A DNA stretch of 64,000 nucleotides from Rhizobium tropici CIAT 899 (GCF_000330885.1 NC_020061.1:1-64000); one strand, 5' to 3'; positions 44,618 to 54,580 are shown, counted from the first letter of the stretch. Program-made: numbers and translations. Notes: a model not told the origin generated them from the sequence alone.

Positions 44618-45555
44618 GCGTCTTTCCTCTCGAGATGCTGGTGAATGCGGATGACGGGCCAGAGCACTGCGCCAATTACCAGACTATAGATCAGGGTCTC
44701 GGCGGCGGCGCGGGCGACATCGAACTGTTCCAATGCGCGGCGATAGATGGAGAAGCCGGTCGTCGTAGTGGCAAAGCCCGGACCGCCGAACGTCAGGACA
44801 TAGACGAGGTCGAAGACCTTGAAGGAGAGAATGAGCTTCAGGAGATAGATTGAGGAGAGCGGCGCCGCCACGAGCGGAAGCGTGATGTGCCAGAAGCGTT
44901 GCAGAGGTGATGCTCCATCAATGATCGATGCCTCGTGGACGCCTTCGGGAATGGTCGAAAGGGCGGCGAAGCTAAGGATGACGACGAAGGGCGTCCATTG
45001 CCAGACATCGGCAACCGCGATCGCGAACCAGGCAAAGACAGGATCGCCCAGGAAGCTTACGGGCGCGTCGACAATGCCAAGGTTCAGGAGCACCCCGTTC
45101 AGGAGCCCTCCGGCCGGCGCGAGGATCAACTTCCATGCGACTCCCACCATCACCGGCGGCGTCATGAGCGGCAGCAGGATCAGGCTTACCAGGAACCGTC
45201 CGGCCTTCAGGAGCTGGCTGAAGAGCAAGGCGATCAAAAAGCCGATAGCCAGCTGGGTACTCGCCGTGATGAAAGCATAGGCGATGCTCTTGGTCAGAGA
45301 GGTCACAAACAGCGGATCCTGGAGGACGTCCCGCACATGTCGCAATCCGACAAAGCTGCGGAAGGGTTTCCCGAGCGTGCTTTTGCTGAGCGCAAGGGCC
45401 ACCAGGAAGAGTGTGGGATAGACCAGGGTCGAGGCGAGCCCGAGCAAGATCGGAGAGATCCACAGCCAACCGATGACCCGGTGTGCCGAAATACCGTGAT
45501 CTGCCGTCGTTGAGGCGGCGCGTCTTCGAGCGGGGGGGAAATCGATCGCAGTCAT
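44614..45555 (-). CDS. Carbohydrate-type ABC permease (MalF-like)
   Basis: This 313-residue permease has WLWISPILLGLASTLVYPTL at the first helix, SIAYAFITASTQLAIGFLIA, and the EAA loop IPEGVHEASIIDGASPLQRF with WHITLPLVAAPLSSIYLLKL following. It is the partner of the MalG-like protein, and the two genes overlap by four bases. The start at MTAIDFPPARRR was chosen because the 37 extra upstream residues of the longest frame look non-coding and overlap nothing conserved. The binding-protein gene lies 115 bases upstream. Inner membrane. Confidence 0.83.
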   Translation of the reverse strand: MTAIDFPPARRRAASTTADHGISAHRVIGWLWISPILLGLASTLVYPTLFLVALALSKSTLGKPFRSFVGLRHVRDVLQDPLFVTSLTKSIAYAFITASTQLAIGFLIALLFSQLLKAGRFLVSLILLPLMTPPVMVGVAWKLILAPAGGLLNGVLLNLGIVDAPVSFLGDPVFAWFAIAVADVWQWTPFVVILSFAALSTIPEGVHEASIIDGASPLQRFWHITLPLVAAPLSSIYLLKLILSFKVFDLVYVLTFGGPGFATTTTGFSIYRRALEQFDVARAAAETLIYSLVIGAVLWPVIRIHQHLERKDA

Positions 45556-45669
45556 GTCATCGTGCCTGTGGTCTTCGTCGTTCTTCTCTGGAAAGGCGTG
45601 CCCCCTCGGCCGCGAGCCACGCCTTTGGGACTGGTGTACGACGTCCGCAGGTGGGCCGGGGCTCAATGA

Positions 45670-47010
45670 TCAGCCATTGGCTTCGATGATGTTCGTCCAG
45701 GACTTATGGGCATCGGCGATCGCCTGTTCGGCACTTTTGGTCCCGGCAAGGGCGAGGGAGAGTTCATCGGTCAGCGCGTTTTCCAGCTTCGGGGCATAAA
45801 CGGCCGTGGGCCAGGCGAGGCTGTTTTCAAGTGCACCGTCTGCCAGCAGCGGCTGGACGAGCGGCTGGAAGGCCTTGAACTTTTCGGAGTTAAGGCCGGA
45901 GTGACGGTCGGGATCGATACCGGAGCCGGTCAGCGTGAGCAGTTGTTCGTGGTAGCCCTTGCTGGTCGCGAGCTTGATCAGTTCCCAGGCGACGTCCTTG
46001 TTCTTCGACCCGCTGGTGATTGCGAAGCCGAAACCGGCGTTGAAGGCAAGACGCGGTGTCTTGTTGGCGCCACCGACTGGAATGCGGGTGACGCCCCACT
46101 TGTCGACGATCTTCGAGCCCTTGGGATCCTGGGCGTAGCCGCCGAGGTCAGTCCAAAAGTCGATCTGGGCGGCCTTACCGCTGAGGAAGGCGGGTAGACC
46201 TTCCTCGAAGCGCGTCTCGAGCGGCGTCGGCAATGCATGCGGTGCGGATGCGAGGAGCGACTTCAGCGCCTCCACGGCTTCGGCGCTGTCGAGGGCCGAG
46301 GTGCCGTCTGCTTTCAGGAAGTTGCCGCCAAAGCCGGTGAGGCGGTTGGCATAGGTCGACAGGATGATCACCGGGATCTTCGCGCCCAGGACTGCAGCAC
46401 CGTAGATACCGTTCTTGGATTCCGCGTCGGTGATGATCTTGGCGTTTTCATTGTATTCGTCCCAGGTCGTTGCTGGCTTGAGGCCATAACGATCGAAGAG
46501 TTCCTTGTTGTAGAACAGAAGGTGGCTGTCGCCGTCATAAGGCAGGCCATAGCGACGGCCTTCATGCAGCGTGTACTGGTCATAGATCGTCTGGATGAAG
46601 TCGTCGGGTTGGATTTCCGCCTTGTCTTTCTCGATCAAGTCAGTGACGTCCTCGATCACGCCGTCCTCGGCCAACTGGCCCTTGTAGGTATAGAAATAGT
46701 CGATGACGTCGAATTCACCGGCTCCAGATTGAAAGTCGAGGGTCGCCTTGACGCTGACCTGGTCGTAGGGAACGGCGGTTACGTTGACCCTCGCACCCGT
46801 AAGCTTCTCGAAATCCTCGGAGATCTTCTTGCCTGTGACGACATGCGGCTGAATGATCAGGAGATTGAGGGTGTGTCCGGCGAACCGATTGCCTGCGGCC
46901 AGGGCGGAGGACAAGACGCCCGATGAGAGAAGAGGAAGCGCTCCTGATGCCAGCATGGTCTTCAAGACCGTGCGGCGGCGATATGCTTGGTCGATGATGG
47001 GGTCGGACAT
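45670..47010 (-). CDS. Extracellular solute-binding protein (family 1) with Tat-type signal
   Basis: A 446-residue protein beginning with a twin-arginine signal (YRRRTVLKTMLASGALPLLS, cleavage likely after SALA) and then LNLLIIQPHVVTGKKISEDF. The body has the type 1 binding-protein pattern: FDVIDYFYTYKGQLAEDGVI, YGLPYDGDSHLLFYNKELFD, WDEYNENAKI and NAGFGFAITSGSKNKDVAWE. It delivers substrate to the two permeases encoded next. The start was chosen at the signal peptide; 15 extra codons are possible. Tat export of binding proteins is common in rhizobia. The ligand is unknown, possibly an organosulfur compound given the divergent monooxygenase gene. Confidence 0.83.
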   Translation of the reverse strand: MSDPIIDQAYRRRTVLKTMLASGALPLLSSGVLSSALAAGNRFAGHTLNLLIIQPHVVTGKKISEDFEKLTGARVNVTAVPYDQVSVKATLDFQSGAGEFDVIDYFYTYKGQLAEDGVIEDVTDLIEKDKAEIQPDDFIQTIYDQYTLHEGRRYGLPYDGDSHLLFYNKELFDRYGLKPATTWDEYNENAKIITDAESKNGIYGAAVLGAKIPVIILSTYANRLTGFGGNFLKADGTSALDSAEAVEALKSLLASAPHALPTPLETRFEEGLPAFLSGKAAQIDFWTDLGGYAQDPKGSKIVDKWGVTRIPVGGANKTPRLAFNAGFGFAITSGSKNKDVAWELIKLATSKGYHEQLLTLTGSGIDPDRHSGLNSEKFKAFQPLVQPLLADGALENSLAWPTAVYAPKLENALTDELSLALAGTKSAEQAIADAHKSWTNIIEANG

Positions 47011-47393
47011 GAATTGATCCTCGGTTGCGATGGTGCGGGCCGCAGGAATGACCACGGAGCGGTATTCCGTGTGGCACCCGCGTCGGCCTTTGGGGGATCA
47101 TTCGCCAGATAACTCCTGCCGTTAACCAACAGGAATTTAAAGTACACAAAAAACATAGAATTTCTTTTCGGCGCGACGCTTCGAGCGGCTAGAGCCGAAG
47201 TGGCGACGCACGAGCGGATGCTGTCAAATAAGGCCGATCAGCGCGATAACCGAGACGAGAGCCATTCACTGCCCATCAAACTCCGAGAAAAAAATTCCAC
47301 GAAATAGTCTATAAAAAACATATAATAACTGTTAAATATGTGCAGTGTCTGGATGCTTCGGGGCCAAGCCTGAAATTCGGATGGGATCGAGGA
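47011..47393. promoter_or_regulatory. Divergent promoter region of the transporter and monooxygenase operons
   Basis: This 383-base gap separates the leftward binding-protein operon from the rightward NtaA-like operon. A TATAAT at 47321-47326 lies in an AT-rich stretch facing the monooxygenase gene, and another AT-rich block (47130-47165) faces the transporter. No regulator gene is adjacent, so control by a distant sulfur-starvation regulator (CysB/Cbl-like) is only a guess. Confidence 0.4.
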
Positions 47394-48803
47394 ATGACCA
47401 AGCAGATACATTTCAACGCCTTCGACATGAACTGCGTGGGTCACCAGTCGCCCGGGCTTTGGGCGCATCCCCGGGACAGATCCTGGAAATACAAGGATCT
47501 GGACTACTGGCAAGGTCTTGCGAGGACGCTCGAAAAGGGGGTCTTCGATGGCATCTTCATCGCTGACGTGATCGGCTACTACGACGTCTACAAGGGCAAC
47601 AACTACCACGCCATCCAACAGGCGGCGCAGATTCCGGTTAATGATCCGATCCAACTCGCGGTCCCGATTGCGCTAGCCACCGAACATCTCGGCATCGGCA
47701 TCACCGCCTCGATCTCGTTTGAGCACCCCTATCCCTTCGCACGGCGTCTGGCCACCGCCGACCACCTGACAAAGGGGCGCGTCGGCTGGAATATCGTGAC
47801 CTCCTATCTGGAGAGCGGTGCCAAGAACATTGGACAAGGCGGATTGCGTGCGCATGATAACCGCTACGAAGTGGCGAGCGAATATCTCGAGGTCATCTAC
47901 AAGCTCCTTGAGGGTTCCTGGGAAGAAGGTGCCGTACTGCGCGACCGCGAGAAACGCATCTTTACCGATCCGTCGAAGGTGCACGAGATCGGCCATAAGG
48001 GCCGCTTCTTCGAAGTGCCGGGCTACGCCCTGACCGAGCCGTCGCCGCAGCGTACCCCGGTGCTCTATCAGGCCGGTGCTTCCGGGCCGGGCAAGCAATT
48101 CGCGGCGGAGCATGCAGAATGCGTCTTCGTTGCGGCACAGACCAGGACCATTCTGAAGAACTATGTGCGTGATGTCCGGCTGCGGGCGGCGACCGTCGGG
48201 CGCGATGCGTCGAAGTTCCGCATCTACAATCTGATGACCGTCATCGTGGACGAAACCGACGAGAAGGCGCGCGCCAAATTCCGCGACTATCTCGATTACG
48301 TTTCCTATGATGGCTCGCTGGTTTTCATGTCCGGCTGGACAGGCGTCGACTTTTCGCGCTACGCACCGGACGACCTCGTGCGCAAGGTCGAGACCAACGC
48401 CATCCACTCGGCGATCGAGAGCCTTTCGGAAGGCGATCCGAATAAGCGCTGGACGATCAGGGAGCTCGCCGAATGGGGCGGTATCGGCGGTATGGGACCG
48501 GTGGTCGTGGGATCGCCCTCCACCATAGCCGACGAGCTGCAGGCCTGGGTTGAGGAGACCGACGTTGACGGCTTCAACCTCGCCTATGCCGTAACTCCCG
48601 AGACCTTTGAGGATATCGTCGGCTATCTGGTGCCGGAACTACAGAAGCGCGGGGTCTATCCGACCGGCTATCGCCCCGGAACGCTGCGGGAGAAGCTGTT
48701 CGGCGAGGGACCCCATTTGCCCAAGGCCCATCCGGCCGACCGTTACCGCGACATCGAATCCTTCAAACGCAACCAGGCAATTACGCTGGCCAATGCCAGC
48801 TGA
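47394..48803 (+). CDS. FMNH2-dependent monooxygenase of the NtaA/SnaA/DszA family
   Basis: A 469-residue LLM-class flavin monooxygenase: QIHFNAFDMNCVGHQSPGLW, then HPRDRSWKYKDLDYWQGLAR, TASISFEHPYPFARRLATAD, GRVGWNIVTSYLESGAKNIG, and YQAGASGPGKQFAAEHAECV near the C-terminal third. Members include nitrilotriacetate and dibenzothiophene-sulfone monooxygenases (DszA). With the two SfnB/DszC-like genes that follow it resembles a dszA-dszC arrangement, so oxidative opening of an organosulfur substrate is likely. The start at MTKQIHFNAF gives the family length. It needs a separate flavin reductase, probably the one at 34 kb. Confidence 0.84.
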   Translation: MTKQIHFNAFDMNCVGHQSPGLWAHPRDRSWKYKDLDYWQGLARTLEKGVFDGIFIADVIGYYDVYKGNNYHAIQQAAQIPVNDPIQLAVPIALATEHLGIGITASISFEHPYPFARRLATADHLTKGRVGWNIVTSYLESGAKNIGQGGLRAHDNRYEVASEYLEVIYKLLEGSWEEGAVLRDREKRIFTDPSKVHEIGHKGRFFEVPGYALTEPSPQRTPVLYQAGASGPGKQFAAEHAECVFVAAQTRTILKNYVRDVRLRAATVGRDASKFRIYNLMTVIVDETDEKARAKFRDYLDYVSYDGSLVFMSGWTGVDFSRYAPDDLVRKVETNAIHSAIESLSEGDPNKRWTIRELAEWGGIGGMGPVVVGSPSTIADELQAWVEETDVDGFNLAYAVTPETFEDIVGYLVPELQKRGVYPTGYRPGTLREKLFGEGPHLPKAHPADRYRDIESFKRNQAITLANAS

Positions 48804-48830
48804 GGTCCTTAACCGACGAGGTTTTTCCTT

Positions 48831-50099
48831 ATGGGAAGCATCACCGAGACCAAGATTGATCACAGCGTCCATCCGCGCGTCAATTCAACAGACCCATTGT
48901 CGCCCCGTCCGCGCCCGGTCAAGCCGGCGCATGTGATCAGGAGCGAAGAGGAGGCTATCCAGATAGCCGAGAAGCTGGCCGCGAGCTTCAAGGTCGGGGC
49001 GGCGCTGCGTGACCGGGAGGGACTGCTTCCGATCGCCGAGCTCGACGCGTATTCGCAAAGCGGTCTCTGGAGCATCAACGTGCCGAAAGCTTATGGCGGT
49101 CCGGAAGTCTCCTATGCCACGCTCGCAAAGGTGATCGCCATCATCGCTGCGGCCGATCCGGCCATCGCGCAGATCACTCAGAACCATCTGGCGATCGTCG
49201 CGACCGTCGATCTCGACGGCACGGAAGGGCAGAAGAAACTGTTCTTCGGCTGGGCGCTCGAAGGGATCCGTTACGGCAACGCCTTCTCCGAACTGAAGAG
49301 CAAGACCGTCGCCGATTTCGAGACCAAGGTCGTTCATGATGGCGACGACGTGGTCGTCAACGGAGAGAAATTCTACACGACTGGCGCGCTCCTTGCCCAT
49401 ATCGTGCCGATCGTCGGCGTCGACGAGACTGGCCAGGGCTATCTCGTCTTTGCCGACCGCGACGCCCCCGGTCTCACCGTCACCAACAACTGGTCGAGCT
49501 TCGGTCAGCGCACCACCGCGTCGGGTTCGGTTAAGATCGAAAACGTGCGCGTGCCTAAGGCTCGGGCGCTGAAGGTCACCTCTTTCGACCATCCGACAGT
49601 CGGCGGCCCTGTCTCGCAGATCATCCAGTCGGCGATCGATGTCGGCATCGCCCGGGGCACGATCGACGATACGATCGAGTTCGTCAGCAAGTATAGCCGG
49701 CCTTGGATCGACAGCGGCAAGGCGACCGCCGGCGAAGACCTCTTCACCATTGCCCAGATCGGCGACCTGAAGATCAAGCTGCATGCGGCCGAAGCGCTGC
49801 TAGAGATCGCCGGGCACGCCATCGATGTGGCGCGCGCCAATCCGACGCTGGAGACGGTCTCGGAAGCAACGATCAAGACAGGCGAGTCCAAGGTTCTGAC
49901 GACGGAGATTGCGATCCTGTCAACGAACAAGCTGTTCGAACTTGCAGGAACCCGCTCGACCCTCGCCGAGCACGGACTTGACCGCCACTGGCGCAATGCC
50001 CGCGTCCATACGCTGCATGATCCAGTGCGCTGGAAGTTCTACCATGTCGGCAATTATTATCTGAACCGCGTCCACCCGCCGCGCCACGCCTGGAACTGA
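48831..50099 (+). CDS. SfnB/DszC-family flavin oxidoreductase (copy 2)
   Basis: A 422-residue paralogue of the 41 kb protein: HVIRSEEEAIQIAEKLAASF, LDAYSQSGLWSINVPKAYGG, AIAQITQNHLAIV, YGNAFSELKSKTV, NGEKFYTTGALLAHIVPIVG and a final TLHDPVRWKFYHVGNYYLNR. It follows the NtaA-like gene by 27 bases and precedes copy 3 by seven, so the three are one operon. The enzyme fold is acyl-CoA dehydrogenase-like, but the group acts as a flavin-dependent S- or N-monooxygenase. The DszA + DszC logic suggests it oxygenates the substrate before cleavage. Confidence 0.85.
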   Translation: MGSITETKIDHSVHPRVNSTDPLSPRPRPVKPAHVIRSEEEAIQIAEKLAASFKVGAALRDREGLLPIAELDAYSQSGLWSINVPKAYGGPEVSYATLAKVIAIIAAADPAIAQITQNHLAIVATVDLDGTEGQKKLFFGWALEGIRYGNAFSELKSKTVADFETKVVHDGDDVVVNGEKFYTTGALLAHIVPIVGVDETGQGYLVFADRDAPGLTVTNNWSSFGQRTTASGSVKIENVRVPKARALKVTSFDHPTVGGPVSQIIQSAIDVGIARGTIDDTIEFVSKYSRPWIDSGKATAGEDLFTIAQIGDLKIKLHAAEALLEIAGHAIDVARANPTLETVSEATIKTGESKVLTTEIAILSTNKLFELAGTRSTLAEHGLDRHWRNARVHTLHDPVRWKFYHVGNYYLNRVHPPRHAWN

Positions 50100-50106
50100 C
50101 CCCAAG

Positions 50107-51369
50107 ATGAGCACAAATGATCGCAAGCTGCACCGGGATGCAGCGCTCACCGCCGGCCGTCCCGCGCCGCGCATAGCCGCGCGCGGGGGCCTGGCCCATG
50201 TCATCCGCGATGATGCGGAGGCCATCCAGATCGCGACGGACCTTGCGCTTGAATTCGCGGTCGGTGCCGCTCAGCGCGACCGCGAACGACGCCTTCCGCT
50301 TGCGGAGATCGACCGCTTCTCGCAAAGCGGTCTCTGGGCAATCACCATCCCGAAGGAATATGGCGGCGCCGGCGTCTCTGCGGTGACGCTGGCCGAGGTC
50401 ACCGCCATCATCTCGGCTGCGGACTCTTCAATCGGGCAGATCCCGCAAAATCATTTCTACATGGTAGAGGCGCTGCGACTGACCGGCAGCGAGGAGCAGA
50501 AGCAGCACTATTTCCGGGGCGTGCTGCAGGGTGACCGTCTTGGCAACGCCTTCACAGAGATCGGCACGAAGACGCCGGTCGACTTTAAGACGCATTTCGC
50601 CGAGCGCGACGGAAAACTCTATCTGAACGGCCAGAAGTTTTACGCGACCGGCTCACTGTTCGCCCATATCGTCGTCGCTGTGGCGAAGGGACCGAATGGC
50701 CGCGTCCATTTGGTCTTCATGGACCGGGCTGCTCCGGGGCTCGGCTTCGTCGACGACTGGTCGTCCTTCGGGCAGCGTTCGACAGGGAGCGGGACCGTCA
50801 CCTTCGACGACGTCGAGGTGGCGCCGTTTCAGATCGTTGACCATGATGGAAGCTTCGAACAGCCGACGCCGATGGGTCCTTTTGCGCAGATAATCCATGC
50901 TGCTGTGCAAGTCGGCATCGCGCGCGGGGCGCTCGCGGAGACGATTTCCTACGTTCGTGCCCATGCACGGCCATTTTTTGAACTGACGATCGAGCACGGT
51001 TATGAGGATCCGCACACCATACATGGCGTCGGCGACGTCGCGATCAGAGTGCATGCGGCCGACGCGCTGCTCAAAAGGGCGGGGCGGATCATCGACCGCG
51101 CCATCGCAGAACCGACGGCGGCGAGCGTAGCGCAGGCATCCGTTGCTGTCGCGGAGGTTAAGGCGCTCGGGACGGAAGTGGCACAGCTTGCCGCCACCAA
51201 GCTTATCGAGTTCGGTGGTGCGCGCTCGACGCTCGAAGGCTATGGGCTCGACCGCTTTTGGCGTAATGCCCGCACGCATTCCCTGCATGATCCGGTGCGC
51301 TGGAAATATCACCATATCGGAAACTTCTATCTGAATGGCATCCTGCCCCCGCGGCATGGCGCCCTCTGA
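50107..51369 (+). CDS. SfnB/DszC-family flavin oxidoreductase (copy 3)
   Basis: A 420-residue paralogue: HVIRDDAEAIQIATDLALEF, IDRFSQSGLWAITIPKEYGG, SSIGQIPQNHFYMVEALRLT, LGNAFTEIGTKTPVDFKTHF, NGQKFYATGSLFAHIVVAVA and a final SLHDPVRWKYHHIGNFYLNG. It is the most divergent of the three copies, with Ala/Thr replacing Ser/Asn in the SGLW region and Phe-Tyr in the QNH loop, which may reflect a different substrate. It is separated by seven bases from copy 2 and is the last intact gene before an FAD-protein remnant. Confidence 0.84.
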   Translation: MSTNDRKLHRDAALTAGRPAPRIAARGGLAHVIRDDAEAIQIATDLALEFAVGAAQRDRERRLPLAEIDRFSQSGLWAITIPKEYGGAGVSAVTLAEVTAIISAADSSIGQIPQNHFYMVEALRLTGSEEQKQHYFRGVLQGDRLGNAFTEIGTKTPVDFKTHFAERDGKLYLNGQKFYATGSLFAHIVVAVAKGPNGRVHLVFMDRAAPGLGFVDDWSSFGQRSTGSGTVTFDDVEVAPFQIVDHDGSFEQPTPMGPFAQIIHAAVQVGIARGALAETISYVRAHARPFFELTIEHGYEDPHTIHGVGDVAIRVHAADALLKRAGRIIDRAIAEPTAASVAQASVAVAEVKALGTEVAQLAATKLIEFGGARSTLEGYGLDRFWRNARTHSLHDPVRWKYHHIGNFYLNGILPPRHGAL

Positions 51370-51439
51370 TTTTCAGATTACCTATCGAATTCTGTGGAGA
51401 TCCGAATGAGATCGCCTTGGCGCTCTGATATCGGTGACG

Positions 51440-52696
51440 GGTCTGGCCTATGGTACAAACGACCCTGCGCACCGGATAAACGTCTCCGCAGGTAAGATGA
51501 CACTCTTTCCGGAGCGACCCGACGATTTCCTGAACTGCTCGCAGAGTGTTCGACCGAGGTTGCCGACGAAAGACTGATCGGTCGAGATGGCCTGCCTTAT
51601 CCCTGGCGTTCCGTTTTCGGTGACTATGTGGCTGCCCGACTGCGCCCCTTGATCGCAGAGGGTCGGATCGTGCACTGCCGAGCCACAATCCAGACAGTTG
51701 GCCGAGACGGTCAGGAATATCGCTTGCAGGCTGCCGACTGATCCGAGATTCGAGCCGATTTCCTGGTCCTTGCCGTCAGCCATCCGCCGCCGGCTTTGCC
51801 CACGTCCTCGTGCCGTTGCGCGGAGACGGCAAACTCGTCATGGATGTCACGGTCGCTGGTGCGCTGGCCCCATCGCGGCGACCGACCATGTGCTGATTAT
51901 CGGGAACGGACGGACCGGGCAGACGTCGTGGCATCGCTGAAGCGTCGCGGACGTTATGGCCACATCATCCATCTCTCGGCGCGGTCTTCGTTCGCGCGGG
52001 CACAGCCGGCCGGACAGGAGGCGCTGGGCGATCTCGTGACGGAACCCGCAATGACGGCGAGCCGCCTCTTGCGGCACGTGCGCACAGCGGACAGGAAGGC
52101 TGAGGCCAAGGGACTGTCCTGGCACTGTGTGCTCGATGCTGTTCGCTTGCAGGGACAAGAAGTGTGGGCCGCTTTGCCGATGGCCGAACGCCGGCCGATC
52201 GCCCGCCATGTCAGGCCGTTCTGGGACGTCCACCGCTTCCGCATCCGCCGCAGGTGGAGGATGTCATCAATGATGAGCTCTCCAGCGGCAAACTTGAGAT
52301 CCTCGCCGCTTCAGTAGCGGCGGTTGAGAGAACCGGCTCCAGCTTCAAGGTGAGCCTACGACAACGGCACAGGCGAGATAGTCGGGAAATCATGGTCGAG
52401 GCCATCGTCGTGACAACAGGGCCGGGGCATGGCGCTATTCTCGAGAGCCAGGACTTTTTACGCGACCTTAGCGTCGCCGGCCTCCTGCAGCCCTGCCCGA
52501 CGTGGCTCGGTATCGCCTGCAATGGTAAAGCACATTCGATCTCTCGAGGGAGTGAAGCCGTGTCTAATGTGCTCATTGCCGGCCCCTTGGCCGAGGAACC
52601 TCTGGTGAACTGATGGGTCTGCCCCAGGTCACCGAACACGCCGTGTTCGGTGCGAACCGTATCAGACAGACACTTACTGATCACTTCGGTCACTAA
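51440..52696 (+). pseudogene. FAD/NAD(P)-binding protein, multiply frameshifted
   Basis: Fragments in three frames line up with one FAD/NAD(P)-binding protein of the COG4529 type. They are LIGRDGLPYPWRSVFGDYVA, then AEGRIVHCRATIQTVGRDG; VVASLKRRGRYGHIIHLSAR; AERRPIARHVRPFWDVHRFR; KLEILAASVAAVERTGSSF; and, after another shift, GELMGLPQVTEHA ending RIRQTLTDHFGH. The N-terminal dinucleotide-binding loop is missing, at least one in-frame stop is present and four or more indels are needed. It follows the SfnB-like operon, so it may once have been its oxidoreductase partner. It is clearly dead. Confidence 0.75.
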
Positions 52697-52826
52697 GACC
52701 GCCGCAAGAGAACCGATCTTTTCGAAAGCCGCACGATAGTTGGAAGAAAATTGCTTATGAAAACTATAGAATTTAATAATATCGAGAAAATCTGTAACGG
52801 TTCTGCCGCTTTTGACAGGAATGGGA

Positions 52827-53996
52827 ATGACGGTAATCGATAGGCCTCTCGACTTTCTTTGGTTCATCCCTTCGTCCGGTGACGGTGCGTATCTGGGGTC
52901 GGACGATCTCAGCCGCCCGGCGGATCCCGCCTATTTCCGCGAAATCGCGAAGGCTGCCGACCGGCTGGGATATTCCGGCGTGCTTATCCCAACGGGGGCG
53001 GCGTGCGAAGAATCCTTCATTCTGGCCGCCGATCTCGCCGCCCATACCGAGCGACTGAAATTTCTGGTGGCCATTCGGCCGGGTACGGCATCGCCGGCTT
53101 ATTATGCGCGCCTTGCCGCGACGCTCGACCGCGTTTCCAATGGCCGCCTGCTGATTAACATCGTGGTCGGCGGCAGTGCCCAGGAGCTCGCCGGTGACGG
53201 CATTTTCCTGCCGCATGACGAACGCTACGATCATGCGGGCGAGTTCTTCCAGGTGTTCAACTCGCTGGTCGAGACCGGAAAGGCCAACCTCGACGGCAAG
53301 TATATCAAGGCCATCGATGCGAGACTTGGCCTGCCGCCTATACAGGAACCGCGCCCTCCGCTCTATTTCGGCGGATCGTCCGACGCTGCAATTGCGTTTT
53401 CCGGCGGTATCACCGACAAGTACCTGACCTGGGGCGAACCGCCGGCGCAAGTGGCAGAGAAGATTGCCAAGGTCCGCCAGGCCGCCGCGGCGAAGGGCAA
53501 GCACGTCAGCTTCGGCATCCGTCTTCACTTCATCGTTCGCGAGACCGATGAAGAGGCCTGGGCCGCGGCCGACCGGCTGATTTCCAAGCTTTCCGACGAA
53601 ACGATTGCCGCAGCGCAGGAAGTGTTCGCGAAGAGCTCGGATTCGGTCGGCCAGGCGCGCATGGTCGCCCTGCATCAGGGACGCCGCGAAAAGCTCGAAG
53701 TCTCTCCCAATCTCTGGGCGGGGATTGGTCTCGTCCGCACGGGTGCGGGGACCGCACTGGTCGGATCTCCGAAGACCATCGCGGAACGTCTCCGGGAATA
53801 TCAGGAGCTCGGGATCGATACCGTCATCGCCTCCGGCTATCCGCACCTGGAAGAAGCCTACCGGGTTTGCGAGTTGCTCTTCCCCGAAATAGGCCTGCCC
53901 GGCCCTCATGGGCAGATCCGCTCCGCATTCGGCGAACACCGGGTCTTTGGGGGAGGCGGACATGGCGGAAACGTGAAGATCGCATCCGCCTCCTGA
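52827..53996 (+). CDS. FMNH2-dependent alkanesulfonate monooxygenase, SsuD-like
   Basis: This 389-residue protein begins with [20 protein letters not shown], then [80 protein letters not shown] and [20 protein letters not shown]. This is the SsuD pattern, including the early Cys in AACEES and the phosphate-binding [10 protein letters not shown]. SsuD releases sulfite from alkanesulfonates using FMNH2. The start before TVIDRPLDF was chosen because AGGAATGGGA provides a binding site for it. An AT-rich promoter-like stretch precedes it, so it is probably transcribed on its own. Confidence 0.86.
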   Translation: MTVIDRPLDFLWFIPSSGDGAYLGSDDLSRPADPAYFREIAKAADRLGYSGVLIPTGAACEESFILAADLAAHTERLKFLVAIRPGTASPAYYARLAATLDRVSNGRLLINIVVGGSAQELAGDGIFLPHDERYDHAGEFFQVFNSLVETGKANLDGKYIKAIDARLGLPPIQEPRPPLYFGGSSDAAIAFSGGITDKYLTWGEPPAQVAEKIAKVRQAAAAKGKHVSFGIRLHFIVRETDEEAWAAADRLISKLSDETIAAAQEVFAKSSDSVGQARMVALHQGRREKLEVSPNLWAGIGLVRTGAGTALVGSPKTIAERLREYQELGIDTVIASGYPHLEEAYRVCELLFPEIGLPGPHGQIRSAFGEHRVFGGGGHGGNVKIASAS

Positions 53997-54166
53997 AGAA
54001 TTTACCGGCGAGCTCCTCCTGTCTGGAAGGAGCGCACAATGGCTGCCGCTGGGAGCCGAACCAGAAACCGACGCGGGCGGAGAAGTCGATCCACGGGCCC
54101 CGTTGGGATCTTTCATTAGACCTCGTTATTTAGGAGGAGACGGCCGTTTCAGAAGAGTGATTGACT

Positions 54167-54580
54167 CTAACGCCCCAAATCGCATGGGAAAGGTCGGCTT
54201 GCGCTAAATATTGCCTGCGGGCTACCCTCGACAACAGACTGTAGTCTCGTGTCCACCTCGCTCAAATGACCGACGTCTGAGCCGATCAATTCGAAGAGGT
54301 GATGGTTCAAGAAGCTGTAGAGATCAGCCGCTAGCCGGGCTGCCTCTTCTCCAAGGCAGGCCAGGTCGTAGATTCGATTGCCAGACCGGGCCTCGACCGT
54401 ATGCCACAAAAGCGCCTTGCTGACGGAAATGGCGATAACATCCAGGCAAGGAAGACTGACGCCGTCGCTGACATCGAGCTGTACGGTCGCGGAAAACGAT
54501 GAGTTAAAGCGGCACCTTCCATTTTCCCTATGGAAGGAGGGGTGCAAAGAAACCAGGCTGGTATGTTCGAACGCGCTCAA
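54167..54580 (-). CDS. Hypothetical protein (137 aa)
   Basis: This soluble protein is not recognised. It has a strand-like N-terminal half (LVSLHPSFHRENGRCRFNSS, then ATVQLDVSDGV) and a helical region (ACLGEEAARLAADLYSFLNH). No start-proximal ribosome binding site stands out. It is on the same strand as, and downstream of, the next unknown gene, 29 bases away, so it may be the last gene of that interrupted operon. Codon use is mixed; a shadow frame cannot be excluded. Confidence 0.35.
   Translation of the reverse strand: MSAFEHTSLVSLHPSFHRENGRCRFNSSFSATVQLDVSDGVSLPCLDVIAISVSKALLWHTVEARSGNRIYDLACLGEEAARLAADLYSFLNHHLFELIGSDVGHLSEVDTRLQSVVEGSPQAIFSASRPFPCDLGR

Noticed and set aside
52773..54116. 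447-codon minus-strand frame
   Set aside because: Antisense of the SsuD-like gene; arginine/glycine-rich and without motifs.
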